Assembly: GCA_003427395.1 (NCBI GenBank)
Contig: BFEA01000429.1
Location: 255,840-289,111 of the forward strand
DNA: 33,272 nucleotides
Reading direction: 5' to 3'
Source of the DNA: Chara braunii
Taxonomy: Eukaryota > Streptophyta > Charophyceae > Charales > Characeae
Below the pieces are notes generated by a model, which was given only the letters and a program-made list of their open reading frames with translations, had not been told where the DNA came from and searched no databases. Below, piece by piece: positions 20,089 to 30,256 of this stretch. Numbering within the stretch: the stretch's first letter is position 1; each line of letters begins with the position of its first letter. The position numbers and the translations under genes are program-made.

Positions 20089-20218
20089 GTCCCTTGAGGG
20101 CTTGTTCCTAACACAGAGAGAGGATTAGCATGGGCCCTGGCCGCCCTGCACAAGGATGATGACACGCGGGAACGGAGAAATCCACCAATTTCTTTTGCGA
20201 AAAAAAAAATAAAAAAAA
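20089..20218 (+). pseudogene. Third U6 snRNA-derived copy with A-rich tail
   Basis: A 5' stem-like GTCCCTTGAGGG at 20089 is followed by ACACAGAGA, GGATTAGCATGG, GCCCTG, a small insertion, then CTGCACAAGGATGATGACACGC and AACGGAGAAAT. This is the order of U6 elements but diverged. An A-rich tail (20200-20218) follows. Together with the copy at 19752-19853 this puts two or three U6 derivatives within 450 bases. Confidence 0.65.
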
Positions 20219-20730
20219 TCATTGGCACGAGCAGAAGAAGCCTTCAAGAAGGGTGTATGGGACCGCAGGGGGTGAGATAAAACAAGAGACTGAGTGGGGT
20301 GTACACATTGTAACTGAATGCATTCGTGACCAGATAGCAGGAGAAGGGCTGCAGCCATAGCTTGAAGAAGCCCTTGAGATATACGGTGAATGTGTGAGTT
20401 CGACTTCCATATAGAGAAAACTACGGTGCAGTCAGGGTTTGAGTTTGAAAATGCATTTGAGCCTTTTTTGAGGCAAAAGGGCCTGTAATGGTGAATGTAT
20501 ACAACCTAGGTTTCGCGTCCGGTGGGGTCATGTGGGGGTGTGTTGTGTTCGCAGAATTGACTCAAGTGCATTTTGAAACTGTCTTCGTGACTGCGCCAAA
20601 GTTACCCCTTCCATATATTTGTCACTTGGTAAGTTTCATGGCAATCTCTACTAATGTAAACAAATCAGACCGCAAAATGAAGCCAGATTACCTTATTTGC
20701 TTCTTTCTTTCTTTTCAACTTCTTTCCTTT

Positions 20731-20733
<3 letters not shown>
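20219..20733. other. Intergenic; no gene seen
   Basis: Unique-looking sequence after the U6-like cluster and before the CT repeat. No recognisable coding. Confidence 0.4.

Positions 20734-20801
<68 letters not shown>
20734..20801. repeat. (CT)n microsatellite
   Basis: CT dinucleotides over 68 bases. Confidence 0.95.
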
Positions 20802-20804
<3 letters not shown>

Positions 20805-21110
20805 GCTGGCTCCTCGTGCCCTCGAGTCGTAATCCCCTTTTCACCTACCTATTTCTCAAATTCTCACTGCTCCGGTCCCCCTGCTCCCTTTCTGATCCCT
20901 TTCACGGTTCCACCCACATGCACACACACAAAGCTGTTTCGTTGTTCGATTCGTTTATGTCAATTGTGCTTGATTGTCTGCAATAGACGTAAAGCTGCTT
21001 CAATTTTGGATCTACTCATCTGGGTGGAACAGGGACTGTTGTGGTGACAATCCACAACACATACGCACAGTCATGCTTTTATGTGGAGTTTTGTATAGCC
21101 AACATGAAAA

Positions 21111-21121
21111 CACACACACAG

Positions 21122-21171
<50 letters not shown>
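21111..21171. repeat. (CA)n microsatellite
   Basis: CA dinucleotides with two early interruptions (ACAGACACG). Confidence 0.95.
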
Positions 21172-21176
<5 letters not shown>

Positions 21177-21244
21177 GGGGCAGAGGGGGAAGAGGGGGAG
21201 AGAGAATGTGCTCATTTTTTCCAGATTGTGTTTCTACATAGACC

Positions 21245-21500
21245 CAAATTGAATTTACATAGTACACACTGCATAGCACACCCGACGTACATAGTCCGTC
21301 AAACTTACATCCTATGCACAGCCTGCGTAGAACCATCCTACATAGCACCCAAACTACATACTATGTCATCCATAATACTAATTCGTATCCATTATTACAG
21401 TTGACCTACTAGGCTACTACCCAAGCTACACAGTGCATCCACCCTACATACGACACCCACATTTCATACCACCACGTGACATAGTAAACAACACAGTACT
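21245..21500. repeat. Degenerate TACATAGTAC-rich tract
   Basis: The words ACATAGT, CCTACATA, CACCC and ACATACTA recur at irregular spacing without a clean period. ACATAGTAC also appears near 2774, 9890 and 10832. Confidence 0.55.
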
Positions 21501-21537
21501 ACAAAACCATATCAGGGAGCAGTGTCTAACCCGTGAA

Positions 21538-21600
21538 CGTGACCGGGCCGGTCAGTGGACGGTGACCGGGCCGGTCAGTGGACGACCGGCCGGTCATAGG
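21538..21600. repeat. GACCGG/CCGGTC palindromic repeat cluster
   Basis: GTGACCGGGCCGGTCAGTGG appears twice in tandem, followed by the perfect 12-base palindrome GACCGGCCGGTC near 21584. Confidence 0.75.
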
Positions 21601-22138
21601 CTTCTGTGCCTGTGAACGGCCGTTCAGGGTGACTGGCCAAACCATGACAGCGCATTTTTATTTTTCCCCTCCCTTCAACGGCTCACCCCGCCACCATCTC
21701 CACAAGCCCCACAATGTAATGACATTAAAAAAAATAAAAAAAATCGAAATATCCTATAAAACAAAACAAAAAAAAATGCTCATTCTGGCTCGTTCCCTGT
21801 TTTTTTTTTTTATTATTAAAAAATGTCATTCATGAAAAAACAATAATGAAAAAATTATGGGCGGGTACCCTCCGATGACCCCCACCCTCCTATACAAAAA
21901 AAAAAACAAAAAACATCACCAGCCAAAAAAAGAAAAAACACGCCCTCCCCGCGCCCCATGATGACCGTGTCCGGAATCAAGTCACGAAAAAAATCGTGAC
22001 CGGTGACTGGCCTCCGGTACCCTTGTTCATGAACAGGGGCACGACACTGTCAGGGAGTACTAACCCAGTGACTGTCTACATAGTTACTGTGTCGAACCTA
22101 CAGAAACACTTCCCAATAGCACACCATACTATAGTCGT
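21601..22138. other. Intergenic; A-rich tracts, no gene seen
   Basis: Many short A runs at 21725-21935. No convincing gene. Confidence 0.4.
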
Positions 22139-22469
22139 ACAACCAGCCTGTGTAGCACCCAGCCTACATACACTGCTGCCAGCACTCCACACAACCAGCC
22201 TGTGTAGCACCCAGCCTACATACACTGCTTACANNNNNNNNNNNNNNNNNNNNNNNNNNNNNNNNNNNNNNNNNNNNNNNNNNNNNNNNNNNNNNNNNNN
22301 NNNNNNNNGGACAACCAGCCTGTGTAGCACCCAGCCTACATACACTGCTGACAGCACTCCACGACAACCAGCCTGTGTAGCACCCAGCCTACATACACTG
22401 CTGACAGCACTCCACGACAACCAGCCTGAGTAGCACCCAGCCTACATGCACTGCTGACAGCACTCCACG
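22139..22469 (+). repeat. 52-53 bp minisatellite spanning a gap
   Basis: Units starting ACAACCAGCCTGTGTAGCAC at 22139, 22191, 22311, 22364 and 22417. Identity between units is high. The N gap sits inside the array, so the copy number is unknown. Confidence 0.92.
22234..22308. other. Assembly gap (75 N)
   Basis: A run of N inside the minisatellite. The preceding CTGCTTACA departs from the unit consensus, so the left edge may be misjoined. Confidence 0.99.
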
Positions 22470-22900
22470 ATAATACTGCACTCACCACAGATATTAGGCT
22501 GAGATAGCACCTAACGCATGTAGTACACCCAGCCTCTGTACCATACCCACCTGAACCTCGATCCCCTGCAATGTCATTTTTGCAGCTGCTTGAACACACT
22601 ATCACTCACCTGCCAAGTACTCTCCCTGTCCCTTCAATGTCCTTTCATACGCTGTGAAAACGAAACTGAACCAGTGGCCCTCGGGAAGGAGCTGGCACAT
22701 GAATCTTATTTTCAGTTTTGCATCTGACTCAGGGTTTTTGCCATCTCATGCAAATCAAATTATATCCTTAGAAATTATGTTACGGCCGTGTCATAGTTAG
22801 TATATAGTAATATGTGCATGACTGTGTATCGTTGTTTTAGTTCCTCAGGATAGGGAGACTGCAGGCTTGCTCAGTATACTGAGATGGGAAGAGCCTGAGC

Positions 22901-23475
22901 CAGTCAATCAATTCAATAATTAATTGTATATTAAATACTAAATGGCAGACATAGACATCCGTTTTCTCAAACCGCAAGTACACGGCCCCAGCCTTGCAGA
23001 AAGTTTTGTCGCCACATTGCCAAGCAAAACTCGGAGGGGTCGCGCGGCGTGGGGCGCTGTGGAAAAAACAAATAGGCGGCCTTCGAAGTGGTGCGGGTTT
23101 CGTGATGACACCCGCGGGCCCATGTGTGGTGTACTGGTGCTTTAACCCTTACCCTGACATGACATAGGAGTGTGGGTAATAATGTGTGAAAAAAAAAAAA
23201 AAAAAAAAAAAAAAGTGTCAATCCACAATATCCTCTATCCATAGTGGGGTGGTATCACAGATCTGCAGGAAGGAAGTTTATATCACTCAGTCAATCAATT
23301 CAATAAATAATTGCTTAAATACCAAATAGTGGACATGGATGTCCCTTTCCTTAACCCTTGAGCTGAACTGATATTGCTAGTATGGGTAATATTCCTTTGT
23401 CAATTTCATATCCTCTGTCCATGTGAGGGTATTTCATCAGTGATCTGCAGCATGTTAGGCTGTATCACTGGTGAC
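22901..23475 (+). repeat. Local duplication 3' of pseudokinase gene 2
   Basis: 22901-22970 plus 23142-23287 match 23288-23475 in order: CAGTCAATCAATTCAATAA, TTAACCCTT, GGGTAAT, TGTCAAT, ATATCCTCT and GATCTGCAG. The first copy also carries about 170 extra bases (22971-23141) and an A run (23189-23214). Confidence 0.75.
22971..23141. mobile_element. Possible short insertion in one duplicate copy
   Basis: This GC-rich segment is absent from the paired copy at 23288-23475. AGTACAC near its left end and GTGTACT near its right end are inverted, which would fit a tiny MITE. Evidence is thin. Confidence 0.35.
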
Positions 23476-23594
23476 CCCTTGCCTACACATGAATAATATT
23501 ATGTGTACTGTCTCCTAGGGAGACGATACAGTAAAATTTGTGCTATCAATCACGGACTCTGCGTAATGGGTGTTTACCAGGTACCGCATTTTTG

Positions 23595-25835
23595 TCAATC
23601 CTCCGTATTCCCCGCCGAGTCAGTGTTGTTTAACTTACAAGCAATTCCCTCCAATAGTCCAAGAATGGTCCCCTTGTCTGGTCGCTGCCGTCTTTCCAAA
23701 CTCGCACATGCCAGTCCCAGTTTTGCCAGTTCTCGGGCCAGCTCAATGTCCCATGAGCCTGCGCTTGGGTCCAGAGAATTCCTTAGAATATTGTCGTGCT
23801 TCACCATGTTATCGAGCACTTCTTGATCGGGTTCGGCAGAGCTCTGGCACTTCCCTGTCAGCATTTCCAGCAAAGTGATACCAAATGCGTATATGTCGGT
23901 CTTCTCGTTGAACGCACGAACCTGCAAGTACTCGGGGGCAATGTACCGTCCGCCAGTTTCCAGTTGCAGACAAAGTTCTGGTTTTTGATTGAGTGCAGCA
24001 AGTTTAGGAAGAAGTAAGGCACAGTCTACACCACTGAGCTTGGCCATAAATTCTCCATCCAGAAGGATGTTGGCTGGCTTTATGGCGCAGTGGACGATAG
24101 GCTCCGGCCTACCGTCGCTTGACTTGTTCGAGTGAAGGAAGAAGAGGGCTTCCGCAATCTCGCGGACAACCCGCAAGCGAACATACCATGGCAGGTGTCG
24201 TCTGGGGGAAGATTCGCCATGATCTGTAAGAAAATCCCTCAGATTTCCGTTCGCCATGTGCTCGTAAACAAGGCAATTCTCCTCGTAGCAAACCCCCAAG
24301 AGTCTCAACAAATGGGGGTGCCGTAGGGATCTCAACCTCCCCACCAGCTCTCTGTCAAACAGGGAGAACTCGATCTTGACCTTCGGTTTCTTCATTAAGA
24401 CTTGAATCTGTTGCTGGAACTTTCCTTGATAAAAGACGCATCCGTGATCGCCTTCGCCCAGCTTCATGTTCTCATTGAAGTTGTTGGTTGCAGAGTGAAG
24501 GCTGTTCACCGAATATTCTTGGAAATGATGAGTGTTAATTCTTTCTGAATCATTGCCCACTCCACTGGCCGTTGCCAAAACCCCACCTTGAGGAGCCTGG
24601 TTGTTCGATTGGCATGACTCCAACTGTTCAATCCTCTGTTTCTGCCTCTGAGACGCCTCTTCCATCTCTGATATCCGGGTCTTCATCACAGCTGCCTCAA
24701 CTTCCAGCCGCCGGGTCTTCTCTGCTTGCAGTTTTACCGCTCTTCTGCTGAGCGTCAAAGATGTAGCCAAAATCTCTTGGGCGCAGCTTGCTTTCTCTAA
24801 TGCTTGTTGCACTAGTAACTCTGGTGTTTCCTCCTCCACTTCTCTCTGGACCACGTCCAACACGACGAACTCCGCCCTGCCTCCAACAACAAGCATGCCA
24901 GAGTTTCCACAAGGAGCCATGCTGCAAACTTCATTCAAACCACTGGCATAGCATATCTCTTGCTCAATGTTATAGTCTTCTTCGGACTCCTCCGTCTGCC
25001 TCCAACCAACGATGGTTCCGTCCATGGAGGCCGCAAAGATGTACGGCGATTGTGGATGAAAGAAGACTGAACAGATGCTGCCTGTCAGGCCGGCCAGTGT
25101 AGCCAACCTGCGTCCCTCTACGTAGTTGAAGACCTCTATTGTTCCAACCGAAGAACCTGCGACCAGGTATGGCTTCTCATGGTTGGCCGAAAATTGAAGG
25201 GTTGTCATCTTGTATTGCGCGTCAAGTATCCGAGTAGGAGAACTTGTTGCCCCATTCCATATGATGATTTTCCTGTCCCTCGAGGCACTCGCAAAGACAA
25301 TCTCCGACTCCTGTGGATGAAATGCTGCTGCAGTTATTTTCCCAGACTCACATTTGAAGGTCTTAGATACCCAGCCTGCTGTCCAATTCCATAGCTTAAC
25401 TGACCTTACGGAATACGTTATCACACTAGATAAGGTAGGATGAAAGAGCACATCCTCAACTCGGCTGCGATGTGCTTTCACACTCTTCAATTGCTGCAAC
25501 TCCCAGTTTTGCCCTTGCACTTCGCACATCAGGAAACAGTTTCGTTTCCTCAGCACGATGAACAGTCGGTTCTGCCGGGCTACAATCTTTGCTGCTTCCG
25601 ATCGGCCTATAACCCTCGCTATGTCCCAAGCTTTGACTCCCCTCCCCTCTTCGCAGTTCCACACTTGAACGGATCTTCCTTGAGCAATAAAGACAACCCA
25701 TGGCTGATGAGGGTGCACATTAACATACAACGGAGTATTCTTATCACGAGCACCCATTAGAATGTCTTTCCTAGTGCCGTGGAACCTCTGTTCAAATCCC
25801 ACAGTCATTTTAGCCTCGTCGTCTGAATCCCCCAT
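23595..25835 (-). CDS. WD40-coiled-coil-pseudokinase protein with COPI beta-prime-like propeller, paralogue 2
   Basis: A 746-codon intronless frame. The start is the ATG ending at 25835 (A at -3, G at +4); the open frame extends 14 codons further up only to a TTG. Residues about 38-325 form WD40 repeats that read like coatomer beta-prime (COPB2): VHPHQPWV, FHPTLSSV...VKLWNW, FASASRDRKIIIWN, KPYLVAGSSVGTIEVFNY. A coiled coil lies at about 331-408 and a kinase fold at about 451-731. The Gly loop GEGDHG (460-465), a candidate VAIK Lys (K482), helix-C Glu (E496), catalytic-loop K586 and N589, and APE (633-635) are kept. HRD is HCA (582-584) and DFG is GVD (602-604). It may bind nucleotide, but normal catalysis is unlikely (inference). 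It has the same order and strand as the gene at 4629-7424, with no U-box. It is not a genuine COPB2, since the propeller is followed by a kinase fold rather than the COPI solenoid. Confidence 0.88.
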   Translation of the reverse strand: MGDSDDEAKMTVGFEQRFHGTRKDILMGARDKNTPLYVNVHPHQPWVVFIAQGRSVQVWNCEEGRGVKAWDIARVIGRSEAAKIVARQNRLFIVLRKRNCFLMCEVQGQNWELQQLKSVKAHRSRVEDVLFHPTLSSVITYSVRSVKLWNWTAGWVSKTFKCESGKITAAAFHPQESEIVFASASRDRKIIIWNGATSSPTRILDAQYKMTTLQFSANHEKPYLVAGSSVGTIEVFNYVEGRRLATLAGLTGSICSVFFHPQSPYIFAASMDGTIVGWRQTEESEEDYNIEQEICYASGLNEVCSMAPCGNSGMLVVGGRAEFVVLDVVQREVEEETPELLVQQALEKASCAQEILATSLTLSRRAVKLQAEKTRRLEVEAAVMKTRISEMEEASQRQKQRIEQLESCQSNNQAPQGGVLATASGVGNDSERINTHHFQEYSVNSLHSATNNFNENMKLGEGDHGCVFYQGKFQQQIQVLMKKPKVKIEFSLFDRELVGRLRSLRHPHLLRLLGVCYEENCLVYEHMANGNLRDFLTDHGESSPRRHLPWYVRLRVVREIAEALFFLHSNKSSDGRPEPIVHCAIKPANILLDGEFMAKLSGVDCALLLPKLAALNQKPELCLQLETGGRYIAPEYLQVRAFNEKTDIYAFGITLLEMLTGKCQSSAEPDQEVLDNMVKHDNILRNSLDPSAGSWDIELARELAKLGLACASLERRQRPDKGTILGLLEGIACKLNNTDSAGNTED

Positions 25836-26729
25836 CCTTGTCCCCAAAACAGTTTCTCGTCCGACCGTGAGAGGCAAATCCTGTCACTGACCGTGAGAGG
25901 CACCAACTTCAGTAATAGAAGAGGAGAAACTACACGAGCCCTAGCAACAGGGCACGCATGGCCCGGCCTTCGACCACGGCTCACATGATCAAGCAACTTC
26001 TTGCCAACGACCTTCCATCCCAAACCTATGACAGACCATGCGTTCTTATCCGGGTGAAGACGGTACTAACCAGGTCCTGGATGCCAGTTGTTTACTCTAT
26101 TGTTTCCCTCAGCTGGCTCTTACTCTCCTCCGGTCTGCTCGAGAAGGCAACCCGTACGGTAAGCTTGCGGCAGCCAGAAGGCCCAGAACCAAACACCGGA
26201 AATCCCGAGTCCCCTTTTGCAACGGTTACCCTCCTCTGGGCCTGGGCCAGTTCTTGCAGATGGGAGAGAAAACTACAGCTGTCATGGTCGGAGTGACAAT
26301 CCCTGGCCAGTAACCAAACGGAAGACCCAAGCCCCTGTGCTAACCACGGTGCCCACAGAAATCGGGCGGTGCTTTTGCAACGGTGCACCCCCCCTGCCCA
26401 GTGGCCCCCCTCGCATGATCAAGCCTCAGCTGACTTTCTTCTTAGTGCAGTCGCCGTATGATGATGCTCAGCACTCACTGATGCTGTTAGAACTCCAGTC
26501 AATGTTCTGCTTAGCATTTGTAAACAACAGCAAGCATCACATGGATTCTTGAACATCAATCAGGGTTCTGAGGAGGAAAAAGCTGCTGGACCCTCAGTTC
26601 ACCTTAAAAACAAGAGATAACTGCATCTGAGTCGCACTTCTAGTTTGAAATGGGCAAAAAAAGCAAATACCGGCAGTTTTGTCAATACCCGAGTTTGAAA
26701 TGGCAAAACACCCAAAAATGTTGTAATTT
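25836..26729. other. Upstream region of pseudokinase gene 2
   Basis: GACCGTGAGAGGCA occurs twice within 35 bases (about 25863 and 25889). Open frames at 25958-26552 on both strands overlap one another and show no known domain. The minus-strand promoter should lie here but no clear element is visible. Confidence 0.4.
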
Positions 26730-26917
26730 GTTTTGGCAACTTTTTGCCGTAGTTAACTCACTGACAGGCCGTCTAATCATAACGGTCCAACCCTGTAGTT
26801 GTGACATCCACACTTATTTCAATGTTTTGGCAACTTTTTGCCGTAGTTAACTCACTGACAGGCTGTCTAATCATAACGGTCCAACCCTGTAGTTGTGACA
26901 TCCACACTTATTTCAAA
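26730..26917 (+). repeat. 94-bp tandem duplication
   Basis: GTTTTGGCAACTTTTTGCCG ... CACTTATTTCAA occurs at 26730-26823 and 26824-26917. I see one internal substitution (GGCCGT to GGCTGT), so it looks recent. Confidence 0.93.
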
Positions 26918-28479
26918 GTGCCCCTTTTGAACTCGGCGGGTGAGAGACCTGGACGTACATGAACTTTGTTGCCCATTTCTAACATGGGTTGGGACTTTAA
27001 GATACTTGCCCCTTGAAACAAAAAAAGGATCAAATGGAAGTCTCAGCATCAGCAGTTTAAGGGCAAAACTGGCTCACTTAATTTAAACAACCAGTACGTT
27101 TTCTGCTTGAAAGACAAATATGTGGCTCAAATACGGCCAGAAATTTTGGGGGCCGGTGTCGGGCGGCTCCAGCCTTACGCCGCCCTTCACTTCCTTGAAG
27201 ATGACACTTGGAGGGTACCGGATTTACCGAATTTACGAGGTGGGGCCTGACCGACATCGATGGATTGCGATATCAGGTTCATGCCACGAGTATTAGGGAC
27301 GATCCGTCAGAGAGAAGGCGGACCACAAAGGATGGCTGGGCATGGACACTACAGAGGACCGTCGCACTCAAGGTGTAAAAGCATAGCTGTTGTGGATGAG
27401 AACACCAGAGGCCCGGACAAGGTACAAGAATGGAGCGGCCAGACTTACAGAAAATGTCGGGCAATGGGTCAGTCAAAAAGGGACGCTGGACTCTAAGACG
27501 AGCCCTCGGGTGGACTAAGCGGCGATAACATTAAAGTTCGCCACGGAGTCCAAAATTTGAGAGAAGAACGCTACGCGAGCATGCTCAGGACTGTTGCATT
27601 TAGACTGTACGTGAGGCCTAAAAGAGGGGTGCAGGCCTAAAATTGGGAAAAGGGCCCTCGGGCCGTGGATTATTAACCCCGGGGTTCGGGCCTTGCGAAA
27701 TTCTATAAGGACCGGTGCCTTTCATGTGGGGACAACGGGAGGACAGGCCCGGACCTAGGTTCGGAAGGAGGGCCGGTATCAGGGCGCTGCAAAAGGCCTG
27801 GTACCCGACGAAAAAGCCCCTTCGGTGAAAACTCTTCGGGGGCCCAAACAGGCCCGGGCACAGGCTCAGGAAAGCCATGGTACCAGGGCGCTGCAACTTG
27901 TTGGCGGCCCCAGAGCACACAGGGGCTGAGACACTCCGAGGAGAGGGCCCATCAAAGCATAAAAGCCCAACTGGGCTCAGGGGCGGACAATTCCCACAAG
28001 CGCACTACGGGCGAACTACGGGAGCTCGGGAGTGAGCTGGAGACGCACTTCCGGAGACGCACGGAGCTGGCACGTGTGGGCTAGCTCGGGAGGCAATTGG
28101 ACAGTCAAAACAGGCGCGCATCCAGGAGCGACAAGGCGGGCTGACGGGGGGATAAGCGGGAAGAGTGATCGGGAAAAGGCTCGCTTGTGCGCACCATATC
28201 CACACCCAAACGCGCACGGGCGCGCATCAGCGTGCAGCCCCCGCGCACAGCCGAAGTGGCCCCGCGCATGGGCGCGCGTCAACGCGCAACTCCCCTGTGA
28301 GGCCGCGTGAACGAGCGCGCACAAGCACGGACAGCCGCGATCAGCATCGAGGTGGGATAGTCTCGCGCGACAACGTCGCACCTGCGTGATCAAGATTGGG
28401 TCGCGGTGATAGGGCGCAATAGCGGAGTGCACTCACGGTCGGGGTCGCGGGCGGCAGCAGGCGCCCATCCACGGGTGAA
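26918..28479. other. GC-rich intergenic sequence; no gene supported
   Basis: Open frames are frequent because of high GC. None shows a recognisable domain. CG-rich alternating sequence (GCGCGCA words) is common at 28100-28330. Confidence 0.4.
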
Positions 28480-29400
28480 CCGAGACCTTGGGCGCGAACA
28501 GGGCTTTTGGACACGAAGTGGGACTTCGGGCGCGGGACCTAAAGAGGCACGGGCCCGGATCTTGACAGGAACTTCAGCCGACTGGGACTACGGGACCTAG
28601 GGTGGGACCGACTAAGTTCGAGACCGGGCATAGTCAGGCTGAGATTGTTACGCGGGCCGGGGACAAGGAACCCAAGCAGGGCCACGGGACCGAGTCGGGA
28701 CCCTTTTGTGGACGGACCGGGATTTCGGGACCGATAACAGGTAGATTGAAATAGTGGGACTACGGGGGCTCGGGCCGAAAGATTCGATCAGGCTGGGATA
28801 CTTTGGACTAAGTTGGGACTTTGGAACACAGTCCGGGGCTACGGGACCGGACAGACCAAGACTTCGAGACACCGTCACGGGCCTTCAACGAAAAGGGTTC
28901 TTGAACTTCTTGGACCACGTTTAGGCCATCCTTCTGAGTGGGCCTTTGAGGACATGCTGAGAGGGGCCTTTGGGACAGGCTTTGGACAGGGCCGGGACTT
29001 GAGCGAGGGTGGGAACTCGTGATCAGGCCGGGCTATCTGACCAAACCGGATCACGGGGCTTGGACTCCGGGCCAGAACGGGACCAGGGATGAAGTGACGG
29101 GGCTTTGGGATCGGATCGGGGCTTGCGGACCGGACTGGAACATTTAAGACCGGACAAGTACATTGGGAGTTCGGGCCGGGACATTGGAGAACGGAACGAC
29201 GCTTGGGTTCAGATTGAGGCACTGGACACGGATTTTTCAGGCAGGGCCCGAACTTCGACCAGGTTTGGGACTTTGAGCGGACTGGAACTTCGGGCCGGGG
29301 CTTTGGCACGAGACCAGGCCGAGACATTGGCACTTGAGACCGAGTAAGGTCATTAGAGTTTAGACCGGGGTCTCTGGGACCAAGTCGGGACTAGGGAAAT
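28480..29400 (+). repeat. Degenerate short-period GGGAC(T)TTCGGGACC repeat region
   Basis: Words such as GGGACTTCGGG, GGGACCGG, GGACTTTGG and CGGGGCTTTGG recur every 10-20 bases over about 900 bases without a strict period. The Pro-rich minus-strand frame (28875-29333) follows from this composition. Confidence 0.65.
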
Positions 29401-29899
29401 GGGTCTGGCAGGCTCAGTCCTTGTGCCACTCGAGCTCTAGCCGAAGAGATGATTTCGTCCAGGACATGAGCAAGGTGACTCGGTTAACCGGTAGCAGAGC
29501 CTGATCGTTGGGGTTCCAATTCCTGAGGACAACAGGCGGCAAGGACGACATATGGTGAAGCTAGACCGTGACCGCGATGGGCCCTTGACTCCGCCTCGGA
29601 CACTGAGAGTTCGAGCACAATTCCCTGGATCAGCGAGCACGTTACCGGCGTTACCCCATTGGGCGGAGAATCCACCCTAGACTGTTAGTAAGATCGGTCG
29701 GGACTCAAACTGATTTTTCTGTTTTGGACGCGGGATCTATTTCTGGAACTGCGACTAGCGCTGAGGAACCTATTATTTCAGACTAAATGGAAATGCATAT
29801 TTTGTTTTTACCGAATTCTGGTTTGTGAGTCTCTCATTGTTGCGTCTCCAATCGATTTCAGTGGTCATTGTGTGGGTCTGGACTAACCTAGTTTTCTTG

Positions 29900-30219
29900 C
29901 AGGTTACAGGAGCCCCGACCTTCTCTCCCGTGGGTGACAGACGTGGGGCGACACACAGGGAACAGTTGGCGTGCCGGCAGATCACTTCCACCGGTTGACA
30001 CCGGGTTGCCAGATCAAAATGGCTGGTGATGCTAGCCAAAAGGGGGCCTGCGCCGGTTCCTCTTTTCTTAGTGCACAGGGCGTTAAACTTTCCAGACCTC
30101 AAGAAACGTGCTGCAGAAGTACTGGTCGTTTAAGGGCAGTAGCGGAAAGGCTCGAAGCAATAATTCATGGTATCCTGACTCGTTGGAAAGAGACCTTGCA
30201 AGACCCTACCCGAGTCTGA
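29900..30219 (+). other. Possible retroelement leader and short open frame
   Basis: AGTTGGCGTGCC (about 29965) resembles the phrase that often precedes gag in plant LTR retrotransposons. A 66-codon frame follows from the ATG at 30019 (MAGDASQKG ... RLRAVAERLEAIIHG). No LTR pair, protease or RT was found, so this is speculative. Confidence 0.2.
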
Positions 30220-30256
30220 CTCATTGGAAAGAGACCTGGCAAGACTTACCCGTACC
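30176..30256 (+). repeat. 41-bp tandem duplication
   Basis: TGACTCGTTGGAAAGAGACC ... at 30176 recurs at 30217 with a few changes. It overlaps the stop of the short frame ending at 30219. Confidence 0.85.

Noticed and set aside
22139-22469. CRISPR-like array (regular repeats)
   Set aside because: The units are contiguous with no unique spacers and the context is eukaryotic, so this is a minisatellite.
25836-25877. Extending pseudokinase gene 2 by 14 codons upstream
   Set aside because: The extension begins at TTG. The ATG ending at 25835 has a good context and is preferred.
28875-29333. Pro-rich 152-codon minus-strand frame
   Set aside because: Produced by the degenerate GGGAC/TTCGGG repeat composition, with no recognisable domain.
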